A stretch of 64,000 nucleotides of DNA from Amia ocellicauda (lineage: Eukaryota; Chordata; Actinopteri; Amiiformes; Amiidae): positions 63,965,602 to 64,029,601 of the forward strand of contig NC_089850.1 in assembly GCF_036373705.1 (NCBI RefSeq), in the 5' to 3' direction. Positions 49,032 through 58,631 of the stretch are shown piece by piece; position 1 is the first letter of the stretch, and each line of letters begins with the position of its first letter. Made by a program: the position numbers and the translations under genes. The notes under the pieces are model-generated. The model was not told the origin of the DNA and ran no database searches. It worked only from the letters and a program-made list of their open reading frames with translations.

Positions 49032-49360
49032 CAGTGGTTCTCAAACCTGTCCTGGAGTATCACCTGTCCTGCAGGTTTTTGTTCCAACCGAGCTCTCAAT
49101 TACTTAATTGAACCCTTAATTTAAGTAATTTGATCACATTTGACTCTTTAAATTGTGTATCTGATAAAACGTTGTCTCCTTAATAATTTCCTTATACAAT
49201 TGTATACTTAACTTAAAACCCCTACTATTAAAAATTATGAAAAGGCTCTGATTTAGGAAATTATTCGTTAAATTAAAGGTTCAATTAAGTAATTCAGGGC
49301 TCGGTTGGAACAAAAACCAGCAGGACAGGTTGTACTCCAGGACAGGTTTGAGAAACACTG
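49032..49360. mobile_element. hAT-type MITE, 329 bp
   Basis: The ends CAGTGGTTCTCAAACCTGTC and its near-perfect inverted counterpart (GACAGGTTTGAGAAACACTG) extend inward for about 90 bp each (TTTTGTTCCAACCGAGC against GCTCGGTTGGAACAAAAA). Flanks GTTTAACC and TTTTAACC are an eight-base duplication with one mismatch, as expected for hAT. No open reading frame. Confidence 0.85.
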
Positions 49361-49379
49361 TTTTAACCCATTAAGCCAT

Positions 49380-49857
49380 TTTTTTTTTATCACATATTAT
49401 ATTTTTTCTACCGTAAGGCCGCGGGTACGAACAGTTTTACTCCCCTATGATGCTTTTTGGTAACAATAAGAACAATAATAATATTAATAGTAATGCTTGC
49501 ATATACTTATGGTAACTGACATACTATCATCAACACGAACACGCCTGCTGTTATACTACTAACCCGATGACTCTTCCACACGATCGCTGATGCACTTTTC
49601 AATTACAGACTGGCACTGACATTAACCTGCATTTTACCATCAATCAATGCACGTCTAATGACGTCGAGCAAGAAGTACTGTACTGTGACACGCAAACAAA
49701 GTATCTTCAGATGGGTGTTGTATCGGTGCAAATGGAAACGAAGTGAGACAATATAATACAGAAATGAATGTTGTCGTTGTTTATTATCACCACAGTATTT
49801 ATATCGCCTGTTTTGTGAATCCAGTTTGTTGGACACAACCTGTTTTCATTAATGATT

Positions 49858-49925
<68 letters not shown>

Positions 49926-50890
49926 AGTTTTAAGTCTAAATATGTCTTAGTAGTTTCAAGGACTACTGGTTTAAAATCTACATATACATATAGATTCGTT
50001 TTTATGACTGATAAGTAGTCAAATGCAGTGTATAAAATAGATATATAATTATATAAATTAATACACATGGGTACTCAAAAAAGCTATGCTATTTCTTCGA
50101 TCAATTACAGCGAAGTGATATATTTGTCTTATGAAAATAAGGTAAATAACATAATAATATTATTGTATATGGGTTTGAATAGCCTGTCTATTAGGTTCAC
50201 CAATATAGTGTTCACTATATTAAATAGCGATTAGGAATAGGAATTGGGCATTCATATTCTTTTGTAAAATAGTTTTCCGTCATTTTTAAGTAGCCTAAAT
50301 TTAAATCGTAGATTAAGAGGAATTTAAATGTATATACAACCAAGTAAAAATTTGTATAATAATAAATAAATACACTTTCATTATATTTGATATATTTTTT
50401 TATAATTAACATACGGGTATGGTTTACAATATGCGTTGTTTTACCAGTTTATGAATTATACGGAGCAACCTTCATCCCGCATTTTTGCCAAAGAAAGGCG
50501 CTAAATGACGGCGGGCTTCAGCACAGAGAGAAGCGCACAGATCAGTGATGCGCGTCTGCGGGTTTATTTTGAGCTTCTCCGTGTTTTGTTTCCTTTCTGT
50601 CATTGATCCATTTAAATCACCTACACTGTGCTAAACTATTTTTCGTATATATCTTTCCTTAAAAAATGAAATAATGCAAATATCTTGTGAAAACTGTTTT
50701 ACAAAAAGCATTTTGTGTTGGAAAGCAGGTCTAGGCCTGTTTAAACAAGTGTTTGAACACATAGTGTGTTATTTGAGCCTCTGTGTTTCTGATTGAGACA
50801 AACTTGAGACGGACACATCAGACCTAATATTGATGGGAAATTTAATTTGCGAAATGAGACGAAATCAAGTGTTTACTCCTCCTCCACGAT
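49380..50890. other. AT-rich intergenic stretch with ATT microsatellite
   Basis: A perfect TTA/ATT run lies at about 49867-49923. The rest is AT-rich with no recognisable gene; a patch at about 50480-50560 is GC-richer (GAAAGGCGCTAAATGACGGC) but unexplained. Confidence 0.5.
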
Positions 50891-50894
50891 GTAC

Positions 50895-51062
50895 GTAAGA
50901 CCATAAGACAGTGTCGTGCTCGTCTGGTGTCCATTAATAACTAAGTGATCAAGGATCCTATCCAGTCTGTTTTTGAATGTTCCCACATTGTCTCTTCAAC
51001 ACATCGCTGGGGAGTTTGTTCAGATTGTGACGCCTCTGTGTGAAGAAGTGTCTCCTGTATGT
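50895..51062 (-). mobile_element. CR1-like LINE 3' fragment (copy 4)
   Basis: Contains ACCATAAGACAGTGTC, CGTGCTCGTCTGGTGTCC and TCAAGGATCCTATCCAGTCT, as in copies 1-3. An internal ~20-base deletion removes the GAGAGGAGGCC block. Truncated at GAAGTGTCTCCTGT. Confidence 0.75.
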
Positions 51063-51165
51063 AAACGATGAACACACAAGTATTGGATTGTTACATGAGA
51101 TTAAAAAAAGTTCGTTCTGAAAATGTCGCATTCAAATCTCAATGCCCTAGCGATACACAGACCAT

Positions 51166-51339
51166 GGGCCGGATTAAATCAAAACCACCCGCTAATAGAA
51201 AACTACAGAAATGTACTCAGTTGCGGCTTCATTTTTACTAAAATGACACTTTCTTCTAATGAGAATGTAACCGACGTGATGAACAGGTTTGTAGTTTGCT
51301 ATTAGCGGGTGGGTCAAAGTTTTGATTTAATCCGACCCC
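51166..51339. mobile_element. MITE with long inverted repeats, ~174 bp
   Basis: The left arm GGGCCGGATTAAATCAAAAC, followed by CACCCGCTAATAG, is mirrored by the right arm CTATTAGCGGGTGG, then GTTTTGATTTAATCCGACCC. The arms would fold into one hairpin with a short unique centre. The target duplication is unclear, so the superfamily is not assigned. Confidence 0.7.
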
Positions 51340-51529
51340 TTATCTGTAGAATTGTACTATTGTGATACTACACACGATCCTTTGTACTCCTGTTTCATTG
51401 TTGTTTTAGGTATTGATTATTTTCCATGACATTTCAATGTAATAATTTTGGAACATCTATAAAGATGTATTCTTTACACATAATACCTACATGTAATAAA
51501 ACACACATGACTCACATCTCTTCTGGGTA

Positions 51530-52310
51530 TCTGAGGTCAGAAGCGTTGATCTTGGCTGGTTTAAATCCCACCTAATGAACATATTTCAATGGCTGCAGAT
51601 AAACACAACCAACAGCCCTCATGCATCTGGAGTGTGGAGTGCCTCAGGGCTCTGTCCTTGGCCCTGCTCTCTGGATGTCTATGCCTCCTCTAGGTGACAT
51701 CATGCGCCTTCACAATATCAACCGTCATTGTTACGCTGACGAGACACAACCGTATTTCTCCTTGAACCCTTATGACACTATAGTTATTAATCACCTGTCT
51801 CAGCGCCTCTCTGACACAAAACTGGATGACAGAGAATGTCCTTCTGCTCAAACAACATTCTTCATTTTAGGGCCAACCAAATGTACTGGCAGCGCACTAT
51901 GTTCATGGTTTATCCCCAGTCCTAAAACATCTGCACACAACTCAGGTGTTCTTTGACCAGACCTCTCTCTCAGTTCAATACACATTTTAAACACCGGAAC
52001 ACCATTCCTTCTGCTCCAGAATATCTCTCAATGGAGACGTTTTCTGTGTTTTCAGGATACAGCGAAATGAATACACGCCTTCGTCACATCTAGACTCAAT
52101 GACTGTAACTCAGAACTCGCTCTAACTCTATGTCATCTCTGATCTTCAGCTAGTCCAACATGCTGCTGCCACTAAACAATATAACACATTTCTGCAGTTC
52201 TAGCATCTCTTCACTCCTGGTGAAATACAGAACTGATTTTACAGTCCTGATATTGACATATGAAGTGCCATACGGGTACCTGAGCCAGTGCACAGCCCTG
52301 TGCACAAAAT
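51530..52310 (+). mobile_element. Degenerate L2-group LINE fragment
   Basis: The plus strand encodes LECGVPQGSVLGPALW, then NRHCYADETQPYFSLNP, in which the catalytic YADD has become YADE. It is followed by scattered C-terminal motifs (FTPGEIQ-FYSPDID-type). Frames are broken by stops. It is related to the L2-like remnant at 2-4.7 kb. Confidence 0.7.
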
Positions 52311-52329
52311 ACAATAAATACAAAATAAA

Positions 52330-53074
52330 ATAAACCTGATAGACTGACTGACTGACCAGTCACTACAGCACAATACAACAGTCCTGAGAGAGAGATAGAG
52401 AGAGGGAGGGAGGAGAGAGAAACACAGAGAGAGAGAGGGAAAGAGAGAACTATTGGCTGTCTCAGATTTACTGTTGTGTCTCAGACAGACAGGCTGACAG
52501 GGTGTGAAGCACAAGTCTGCGTGTAGGTTTGTGTAACCTCCGGCCTCCGTGGGCTCAAAGCCTGGAACTGGCTGGAGCTCTGTGGCTGACACTGGGGTGT
52601 GAAGGCTGGGCCTGGGGGGGTGGAGGGGTGAGTGAATACAAAGAGACACTGTGAAAGAGAGAGAGAGTGAGAGAGACAGAGAGAGAAAAGGAGAGAGACA
52701 GATTCATATATACATAGAGAGAGAGGAGCAGAGTTACCTTGAAAGTATTCAAGGTGAAAATGACAGTGATAATGGCAGCGAGCGAAAGAGGGGAATGAGA
52801 GAGGGGGGAGTGGGAGGGAAGAGAAAGAACAAATAGAAAAAGAGAGAGACAGAGACAGGGGAAGAGAGAGAGAGACTCTTATTTCATCTCTGTGGAAGCC
52901 TGGCCCAGGACGGCCTAGTCTCGTCGGCACAGCAGGGGACTTTCCTGAGTAGCTTGCCCAGGGGAGGGGCACCTGCTGCAGCCGCAGACCCACAGGGGGA
53001 GGAGGGGGGATGGAAATTCCTGACAACACAGAACAGAACAGGGAATTATTGTACTGAGTCTGTTTATTCCACAG

Positions 53075-53135
<61 letters not shown>

Positions 53136-53342
53136 GGAAAGGCTGTATCAGTGTGTCAGTCTGTCAGTCAGTCAGTGTGTCAGTCAGTCAGTCAGGGTGT
53201 CAGTGAGTCAGACACTGTGTCAGTGTGTCAGTCAGTTAGTCAGTCTCTCCCTCCTACATCTACACCTCAATCTTCCCTCCCTCCATCTCTCATTCTCTCC
53301 ATTTACTCAGTCTCCCACACACCAAACCACAACCCCCCCACA

Positions 53343-53385
<43 letters not shown>

Positions 53386-53460
53386 TCTACCCACTTCTCC
53401 CATCCTGAACAAATGTGTGGCCCTTATATAATGTGTTTTAAATCTGCCAGTCTGTAAACC
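52330..53460. repeat. GA/CT-rich tract region with TCAG repeats
   Basis: Includes GA-rich blocks (52380-52450, 52645-52720, 52790-52880), a (GA)n run (about 53077-53135), GTCAGTCAGTGTGTCAGTCA-type repeats (53148-53242) and a (CT)n run (53345-53382). Islands at 52480-52620 and 52890-53040 are not simple repeats, but their translations were not recognised. Confidence 0.8.
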
Positions 53461-53612
53461 TATCAGTCAATATATTGCAGAATTCAAAATATCAAATCAA
53501 TATAAAAATCTAAAGACTACAAATATGTTCATATATTTTAAATATATCACACAGGGTCTCTACCGTGTTTTAGACTTGTATATTAAAGACACATATCTGT
53601 GTCTCCCCTCCC

Positions 53613-53645
<33 letters not shown>

Positions 53646-54187
53646 TTTGTTTAACATTGGAAGGTGGATTGGTGTTATTATATTGCCAATTAAATCTCAT
53701 GGTTTTAAATGCTTGTATAATTGTGTGTAGATCGATGAACTGATTGAAAGAAAGTAAGTCTGAAAGTCAAAGTCTCTCTCTCTCTCTGCCTTCCTCTCTC
53801 CTTCTCTTACAGTGTCGCACAACGCTAAACGATTTCACAACTGGTACTAAATATGGAGAGGGAGAGAGAGAGAGGGAGACAGAGGCAGAGAGAGGGAGAG
53901 AGAGGGGTTTTTAGGTTAGATACAGTGATTTATTATCTTCAGTATATACAGTCATCAACACACCCATTACAGCAATAATGACAGCAGCCACAACAACAGC
54001 AACAACAACAACAATAATTATAATAATTAGCCCCTATAATCCCATATCAACTCTCTGTATCTCCTCTCTACCCCCCTCCTATATTTTCTCTCCTGTCTCC
54101 CCTCACCCCATCCCTCCTTCTATCTCTCCCCTCTCTCCTCTCCTCTTCACTCTCTCTATTGCCTCTCTCCCCTCTCTCCTCTCCGCT
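53461..54187. other. 3' flank of receptor gene: AT-rich then CT-rich
   Basis: AT-rich sequence with CT tracts at 53605-53632 and 53772-53790, then CT-rich DNA at 54050-54187 directly after the receptor stop codon on the minus strand. This may be 3' untranslated sequence. No AATAAA could be placed with confidence. Confidence 0.4.
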
Positions 54188-55186
54188 CTATCGCCTCTCT
54201 CTCCCTCTCCCTCGGCCGGTCAGCAGGGTGTAGTAGAAGGGGTTGACCGCAGAGTTCCCGTAAGTCAGAGCAGTCAGCACCCTGTTGACCGTCACCTGGG
54301 TGGCCGGGGTCAGCGTGTCCAGCCGCTCAGGGCAGTACAGGGGCAGCAGCTGCCACAGCCAGAAGGGAAGGAAGCAGACCCAGAAGGTCAGCACGATGGC
54401 CAGCACCAGGACCACAACTTTGGGCCGAGGCCTGGAAACAGGGTAGGCCCGGAGAGAAGCCTGGGACTGGGAGTGCCAGTAGAGCCGGGCCAGGGCGGCG
54501 TACAGGCAGCCAATGCACAAGCCGGGGCCCAGGATGCTGGTGCAGAACAGGACAGACAGGTAGGCCTTGGAGCTCTGCTCGTCCCAGGCTGGGACACACA
54601 GGCGCCCCGCCTCCTCTCCCTCCCCGGTGCCCTCCCGGTCCGCCTCCTCCAGGTGCAGCGTGACCATCATGGGCAGGCTGAGCACCAACGCCAGGCCCCA
54701 GGCCAGGCCGAGGCGCAGGGAGCCGTGTCCCGGGGAGGTGGACGTCTCCAGCGGCCGGGACACGGCCCGGTAGCGGTCCAGGCTCATGCTGGTCAGCGTG
54801 AAGATGGAGGCGTGCAGCGTGAGCAGGTCCAGGCTGAGCAGCACCCGGCAGCCCGGCTCCCCGAACAGCCAGTGGGGTGAGAGGCTGGCGGCCACAATGA
54901 AGGGTGCAGTAGACAGGTACAGCAGGTCGGCCAGGGCCAGGCTGAGGACCTGCAGGTGCAGGGAGGGGGCGGGGGACCGCGGGAGCCGCACGGACACCCA
55001 CTTCCTGGTCCTGCTCCCGTGTGCGTGTGCGTGTGTGTGCTTGTGCAGCAGCAGCCACAAGGTGTACAGGTTGCCCGCGATGCCGCACACACACAGCAGG
55101 GACAGGAGCAGCGAGAAGGAGAGGGTGGAGGGGAGGCCCGGGGACGGGGCGAGGGAGGGCGAGGGCGAGGGCAGGGAGAGGTTCAT
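54188..55186 (-). CDS. UTS2R: Urotensin-II-receptor-like rhodopsin-class GPCR
   Basis: 332 residues in one exon, the usual structure for this receptor. Landmarks: TM1 with GN (Asn39), TM2 LALADLLYL (Asp87), Cys113 with an ECL2 cysteine in GRLCVPAWD, TM3 LDLLTLHASIFTLTSMSLDR with Asp120 and the DRY motif (137-139), TM6 FWVCFLPFWLWQLLPLY and TM7 TYGNSAVNPFYYTLLT. The TM3, TM6 and TM7 blocks match urotensin II receptors, which couple to Gq and bind UII/URP peptides. Fish have several paralogues, so the subtype is open. Start chosen at MNLSLP because upstream codons are a CT repeat that looks like a splice acceptor tract. Odd points: a His-rich insertion in the first intracellular loop and a tail of only about nine residues (GRGRGRERR). 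Confidence 0.88.
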   Translation of the reverse strand: MNLSLPSPSPSLAPSPGLPSTLSFSLLLSLLCVCGIAGNLYTLWLLLHKHTHAHAHGSRTRKWVSVRLPRSPAPSLHLQVLSLALADLLYLSTAPFIVAASLSPHWLFGEPGCRVLLSLDLLTLHASIFTLTSMSLDRYRAVSRPLETSTSPGHGSLRLGLAWGLALVLSLPMMVTLHLEEADREGTGEGEEAGRLCVPAWDEQSSKAYLSVLFCTSILGPGLCIGCLYAALARLYWHSQSQASLRAYPVSRPRPKVVVLVLAIVLTFWVCFLPFWLWQLLPLYCPERLDTLTPATQVTVNRVLTALTYGNSAVNPFYYTLLTGRGRGRERR

Positions 55187-55227
55187 CGGGGACAAGGCCC
55201 GGCGCGAGGCATGGAGAGGGGGAGGGA

Positions 55228-55228
<1 letters not shown>

Positions 55229-55275
<47 letters not shown>
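55229..55275. repeat. GA/CT microsatellite abutting receptor 5' end
   Basis: A near-perfect (GA)n run. On the minus strand it is a CT tract ending CTCAG/CTCC at 55228, so it could serve as the polypyrimidine tract of a 5' untranslated-exon junction. Confidence 0.9.
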
Positions 55276-55299
55276 CTGTGTTATTATGTGTGTGTAGAG

Positions 55300-55592
55300 C
55301 AGGCACTTTGTCAGTCAGTCAGTCAGGCAGTGTATCAGTCAGTCAGACAGGCAGTGTATCAGACAGTGTGTCAGTCAGTCATTCAGGCAGTGTGTCAGTC
55401 AGTGTGTCAGTCAGTCAGTCAGTGTGTCAGTCAGTCAGCCAGTGTGTCAGTCAGTGTGTCAGTCAGTCAGTCAGGCAGTGTGTCAGTCAGTGTGTCAGTC
55501 AGTCAGGCAGTGTGTCAGTCAGTCAGGCAGTGTGTCAGTCAGTGTATCAGTAAGTGTATCAGTCAGACAGTGTGCCATTCAGTGTGTCTGTC
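55300..55592. repeat. CAGTCAGT/GTGTCAGT tetranucleotide-derived array
   Basis: GTCAGTCAGTCAGGCAGTGT units, the same family as at 53.15 kb and 60.58 kb. Confidence 0.92.
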
Positions 55593-55599
55593 AGTCACT

Positions 55600-55874
55600 T
55601 ATTATTAGATATTATTATTAGTAGTAGTCATAAATAAATAAATACAATTAGTACCAGCAGTAATATTATTGCATTATGAAGTTCCACACTATTACTACCA
55701 ATATTACTAAGACTGCTGTGTAATTAATCATAATATTAATAATAATAGATACTATGTCAAAATTTCTAAACATTCTAATTCTAATTCTAATGTTAAAGCT
55801 AATACTAATACTATGAAGAGTTCAATTATAAAATATGTATTCTATAATCCCGTTTTACTGCTGGTACATTATCA

Positions 55875-55929
<55 letters not shown>

Positions 55930-56215
55930 AGACATTTAAAAACGGTTTCAATAAACATTAATAAACACCTTTCCGTTTATTTTTTGTACTACAATTATTC
56001 CGACAACGATGTATAGTAATGATAAGAAGAAGTGCCTTACCGTTCAATTCAAATCTTAATTCAATTCCAGGTTACGGTTGTCGGATTTCCCGAACGTCGC
56101 GACTCTGTCTGTCTTTCTCTCTCTTTCTCTCTTTCTCTCGGAGATAGAGACGGGGTGGTCGTCTTTAAACTGATATGATTATTAAAAATATCAGATCAAT
56201 TAATTAAGTCGCTGT
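55600..56215. other. AT-rich stretch with ATT microsatellite
   Basis: A perfect ATT run at 55874-55927. The segment at 56040-56160 is mixed and could contain a 5' untranslated exon of the receptor, but no signal proves it. Confidence 0.5.
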
Positions 56216-56255
56216 GTGACCGCGCGGCCAGATTCTCAACTTTACAACTACTGCG

Positions 56256-56259
<4 letters not shown>

Positions 56260-56331
<72 letters not shown>
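56260..56331. repeat. (CT)n microsatellite
   Basis: A perfect CT dinucleotide run of about 70 bp. Confidence 0.95.
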
Positions 56332-56333
<2 letters not shown>

Positions 56334-56559
56334 CCCCTCTCGCTCACTCCCTTTCTCTCCCCCGTCCGTCTGCAATCTATTTTTCAGCTGTCACCCCCGC
56401 AACCCTTCTCTCCCTCTCTGCTTGTCTATACAAAGGGTATCGTATTTGTACTGTGCTCTAGTGATGTAGTGTAAGACACTGTGTTGCACTAAACTGTATT
56501 GCACTATGCTGTATTGTACTGTATTGTAATTTAACTGTGCTATATTGTACTGTATTTAG

Positions 56560-56770
56560 TTTTCAATCAATCAATCAATTTGTATTTCTATAGCGCCCTT
56601 CGCAGGTTATCAACAGAGCTCTTTACAGACTGGTAAACATACAACAAACGTACAGCAAAATAAACAATACATAAATAATACAATAAAAACTGATCTAAAA
56701 TAAAGTAAATTAACATTTAAATAAATAAACCATTAGGCACAGAGGAGAGAAAAACAAAAAAAATATTGTA
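56560..56770. mobile_element. Dispersed repeat with ATTTCTATAGCGCCCTTCGC end
   Basis: CAATCAATCAATTTGTATTT followed by CTATAGCGCCCTTCGCAGGT resembles a common fish interspersed-repeat end. The remainder is AT-rich. Class not determined. Confidence 0.4.
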
Positions 56771-56789
56771 TTAGAAAACGATTGTATGC

Positions 56790-57010
56790 CAACAGCCAAT
56801 CAGCTTGCAGATCTCTATAATGCGCACTGGGCCGGTGAAATGCCCAACTATAAGTTCAATAGAATTAAACACAACAAAATAAATCAATACGCGCACGGGG
56901 CCACTGAGCCCCAAAACCAGCCAATCAAAGTGCGGCACTGTTTCAGTTCCAGCCAATCCACTCCCTGCAGCTTGAATGAAGCCCCGCCTCCAGCAAAAAG
57001 TTCCGACGGG
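56790..57010. promoter_or_regulatory. CCAAT-box and GC-box island
   Basis: Three same-strand CCAAT boxes (AGCCAATCAG about 56795, AGCCAATCAAAG about 56919, AGCCAATCCAC about 56952) are followed by GCCCCGCCTCC (about 56982), a reverse-strand GC box. NF-Y sites clustered next to an Sp1 site are typical of proximal promoters. It could be the distal promoter of the receptor or that of an unseen plus-strand transcript. Confidence 0.4.
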
Positions 57011-57059
57011 ACAGGGACTGTTCAGACTGTGACGTCACTTTCTCTTTGTCCAGATCAAC

Positions 57060-57621
57060 TGTAGGAAAGACTAACGACACTCACACGAATATTTGAGCAA
57101 AATAATAATAACAATACGTTTCTGTATGTGTGTCGTTTTCATCATTCAAATTAAGCTGGAACTATTTTTCTCAGCGGAAGGTTATTGGCCAAAATATCAG
57201 AAAATCAAGGTATATATAGGTTTATAAATATATTCAATTTAAAAAATAAACAAATCAATGGTTTTCTAACAGCAATGGAGCCTCTCCGTGCGGCTCTAAC
57301 GGGTGAGAGATGCTCGCCTCGGCTCGGGCATCACGTTAGAGTCGCTCAACAGCTCTACTAATTAGGTTGAGTCAATTAATTACCGGCTGCAATTAACTAA
57401 GAAACTACTGCTGCTACACAAAACTATTTATACTACACAACATACTGCACTATACTACTGATACTACACTACTGTACCACTGATACCACACACACACTAC
57501 ACTCATTTGGGAAAAGACAAAACCCACGGTGACGCCATTTTAGAGGCACAGAGAGAGACGAAGGAGACGGAGGGAGGGAGGGAAGAGGAGGGGAGAGAGA
57601 GTGGGGGAGGAGGAACCAGAA

Positions 57622-57676
<55 letters not shown>

Positions 57677-57910
57677 AGGAGAGAGAGAGAAAGAGAGGAG
57701 GGGAGGGAGGGGAGCATACCTATCCTGGTGGGGTGTGAAGAATGTGAACAAATACCTGTCACTGCCCTGCCAAATTAGGAGAGAGAGGGAGAGAGAGGGA
57801 GAGAGAGGGAGAGAGAGAGATGCCAGATGAAATTACATTGCATGTGATTTTGTTTCTGTCTCTCTCGCTCTCAGGGCTGTAGTATTAGGAACAAGGAAGA
57901 CATATGTTTT
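57060..57910. other. Intergenic stretch with GA microsatellites
   Basis: Contains TAATTA-rich sequence at 57355-57400, a small C/T palindrome around GGCTCTAACG and CGTTAGAG at 57290-57345, and GA tracts at 57570-57705 and 57777-57820. No gene is supported. Confidence 0.45.
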
Positions 57911-57913
57911 AGA

Positions 57914-58222
57914 CAGGGGTTCCCAAAGTGCTGCCTGGGGGCCAAATGTGGTCCCCCAAAGCTGATCTTCAACCACCCCTTTTTTGAACCTTTACTTTAT
58001 TTTTATACTTTCTGAAAACATTCTGTTACAAATCGCACATGTAATTTGGGGTAAAATAATAAAACAACAATTAAAGTTAATACATGTTCCCTAACAAATG
58101 TATAGGAAATAAAAAGGTATGGGATTCAGGACATTCATTGGGTGGTTTATTTTCTACTGCAGCCCCCCATTCCACGCAACCTCCAGAAATTGGCCTCCAT
58201 CACCAGACACTGGGAACCCCTG
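57914..58222. mobile_element. hAT-like MITE, ~309 bp
   Basis: Ends CAGGGGTTCCCAAAGTG and CACTGGGAACCCCTG form a terminal inverted repeat of the hAT type. A clean eight-base target duplication is not visible. No coding capacity. Confidence 0.6.
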
Positions 58223-58631
58223 ATTTAGAATACATTGCAGTTAAAATACATAGAGAAAATAATGTATAATATATTTTACATACTATAATATACTGGATAT
58301 ATGGTATTCCATTTTATATATATATAGCAAATACTATCATTGTTGTATTTGAAAACTAAATGCGTGTTGTGTCTCGCTCATTGTCACAATGCTAGTCTGA
58401 AGTGGAAAAGACTCAGGTCAACCTTTGAGATCCACTCCAGTGCAGATCTGTGCTCCAGGCCGCCCTCAGTGGAGCGTCTGGGATCACTGATCCGAGGGTC
58501 TGAGGACACGACACATTTTAAAACAATACACTTTGTATATTTTACAAGTAAATTCTTAATAAACATGATTTATTGTTGAAGTCTTACAAGACATATTCAC
58601 AGTATAATATACATACACTAGTACTGTTATA

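Noticed and set aside
54327..55094. 255-codon minus-strand frame overlapping the receptor
   Set aside because: It is an out-of-frame shadow of the receptor gene in GC-rich DNA, with Pro/Gly/Ala-rich composition.
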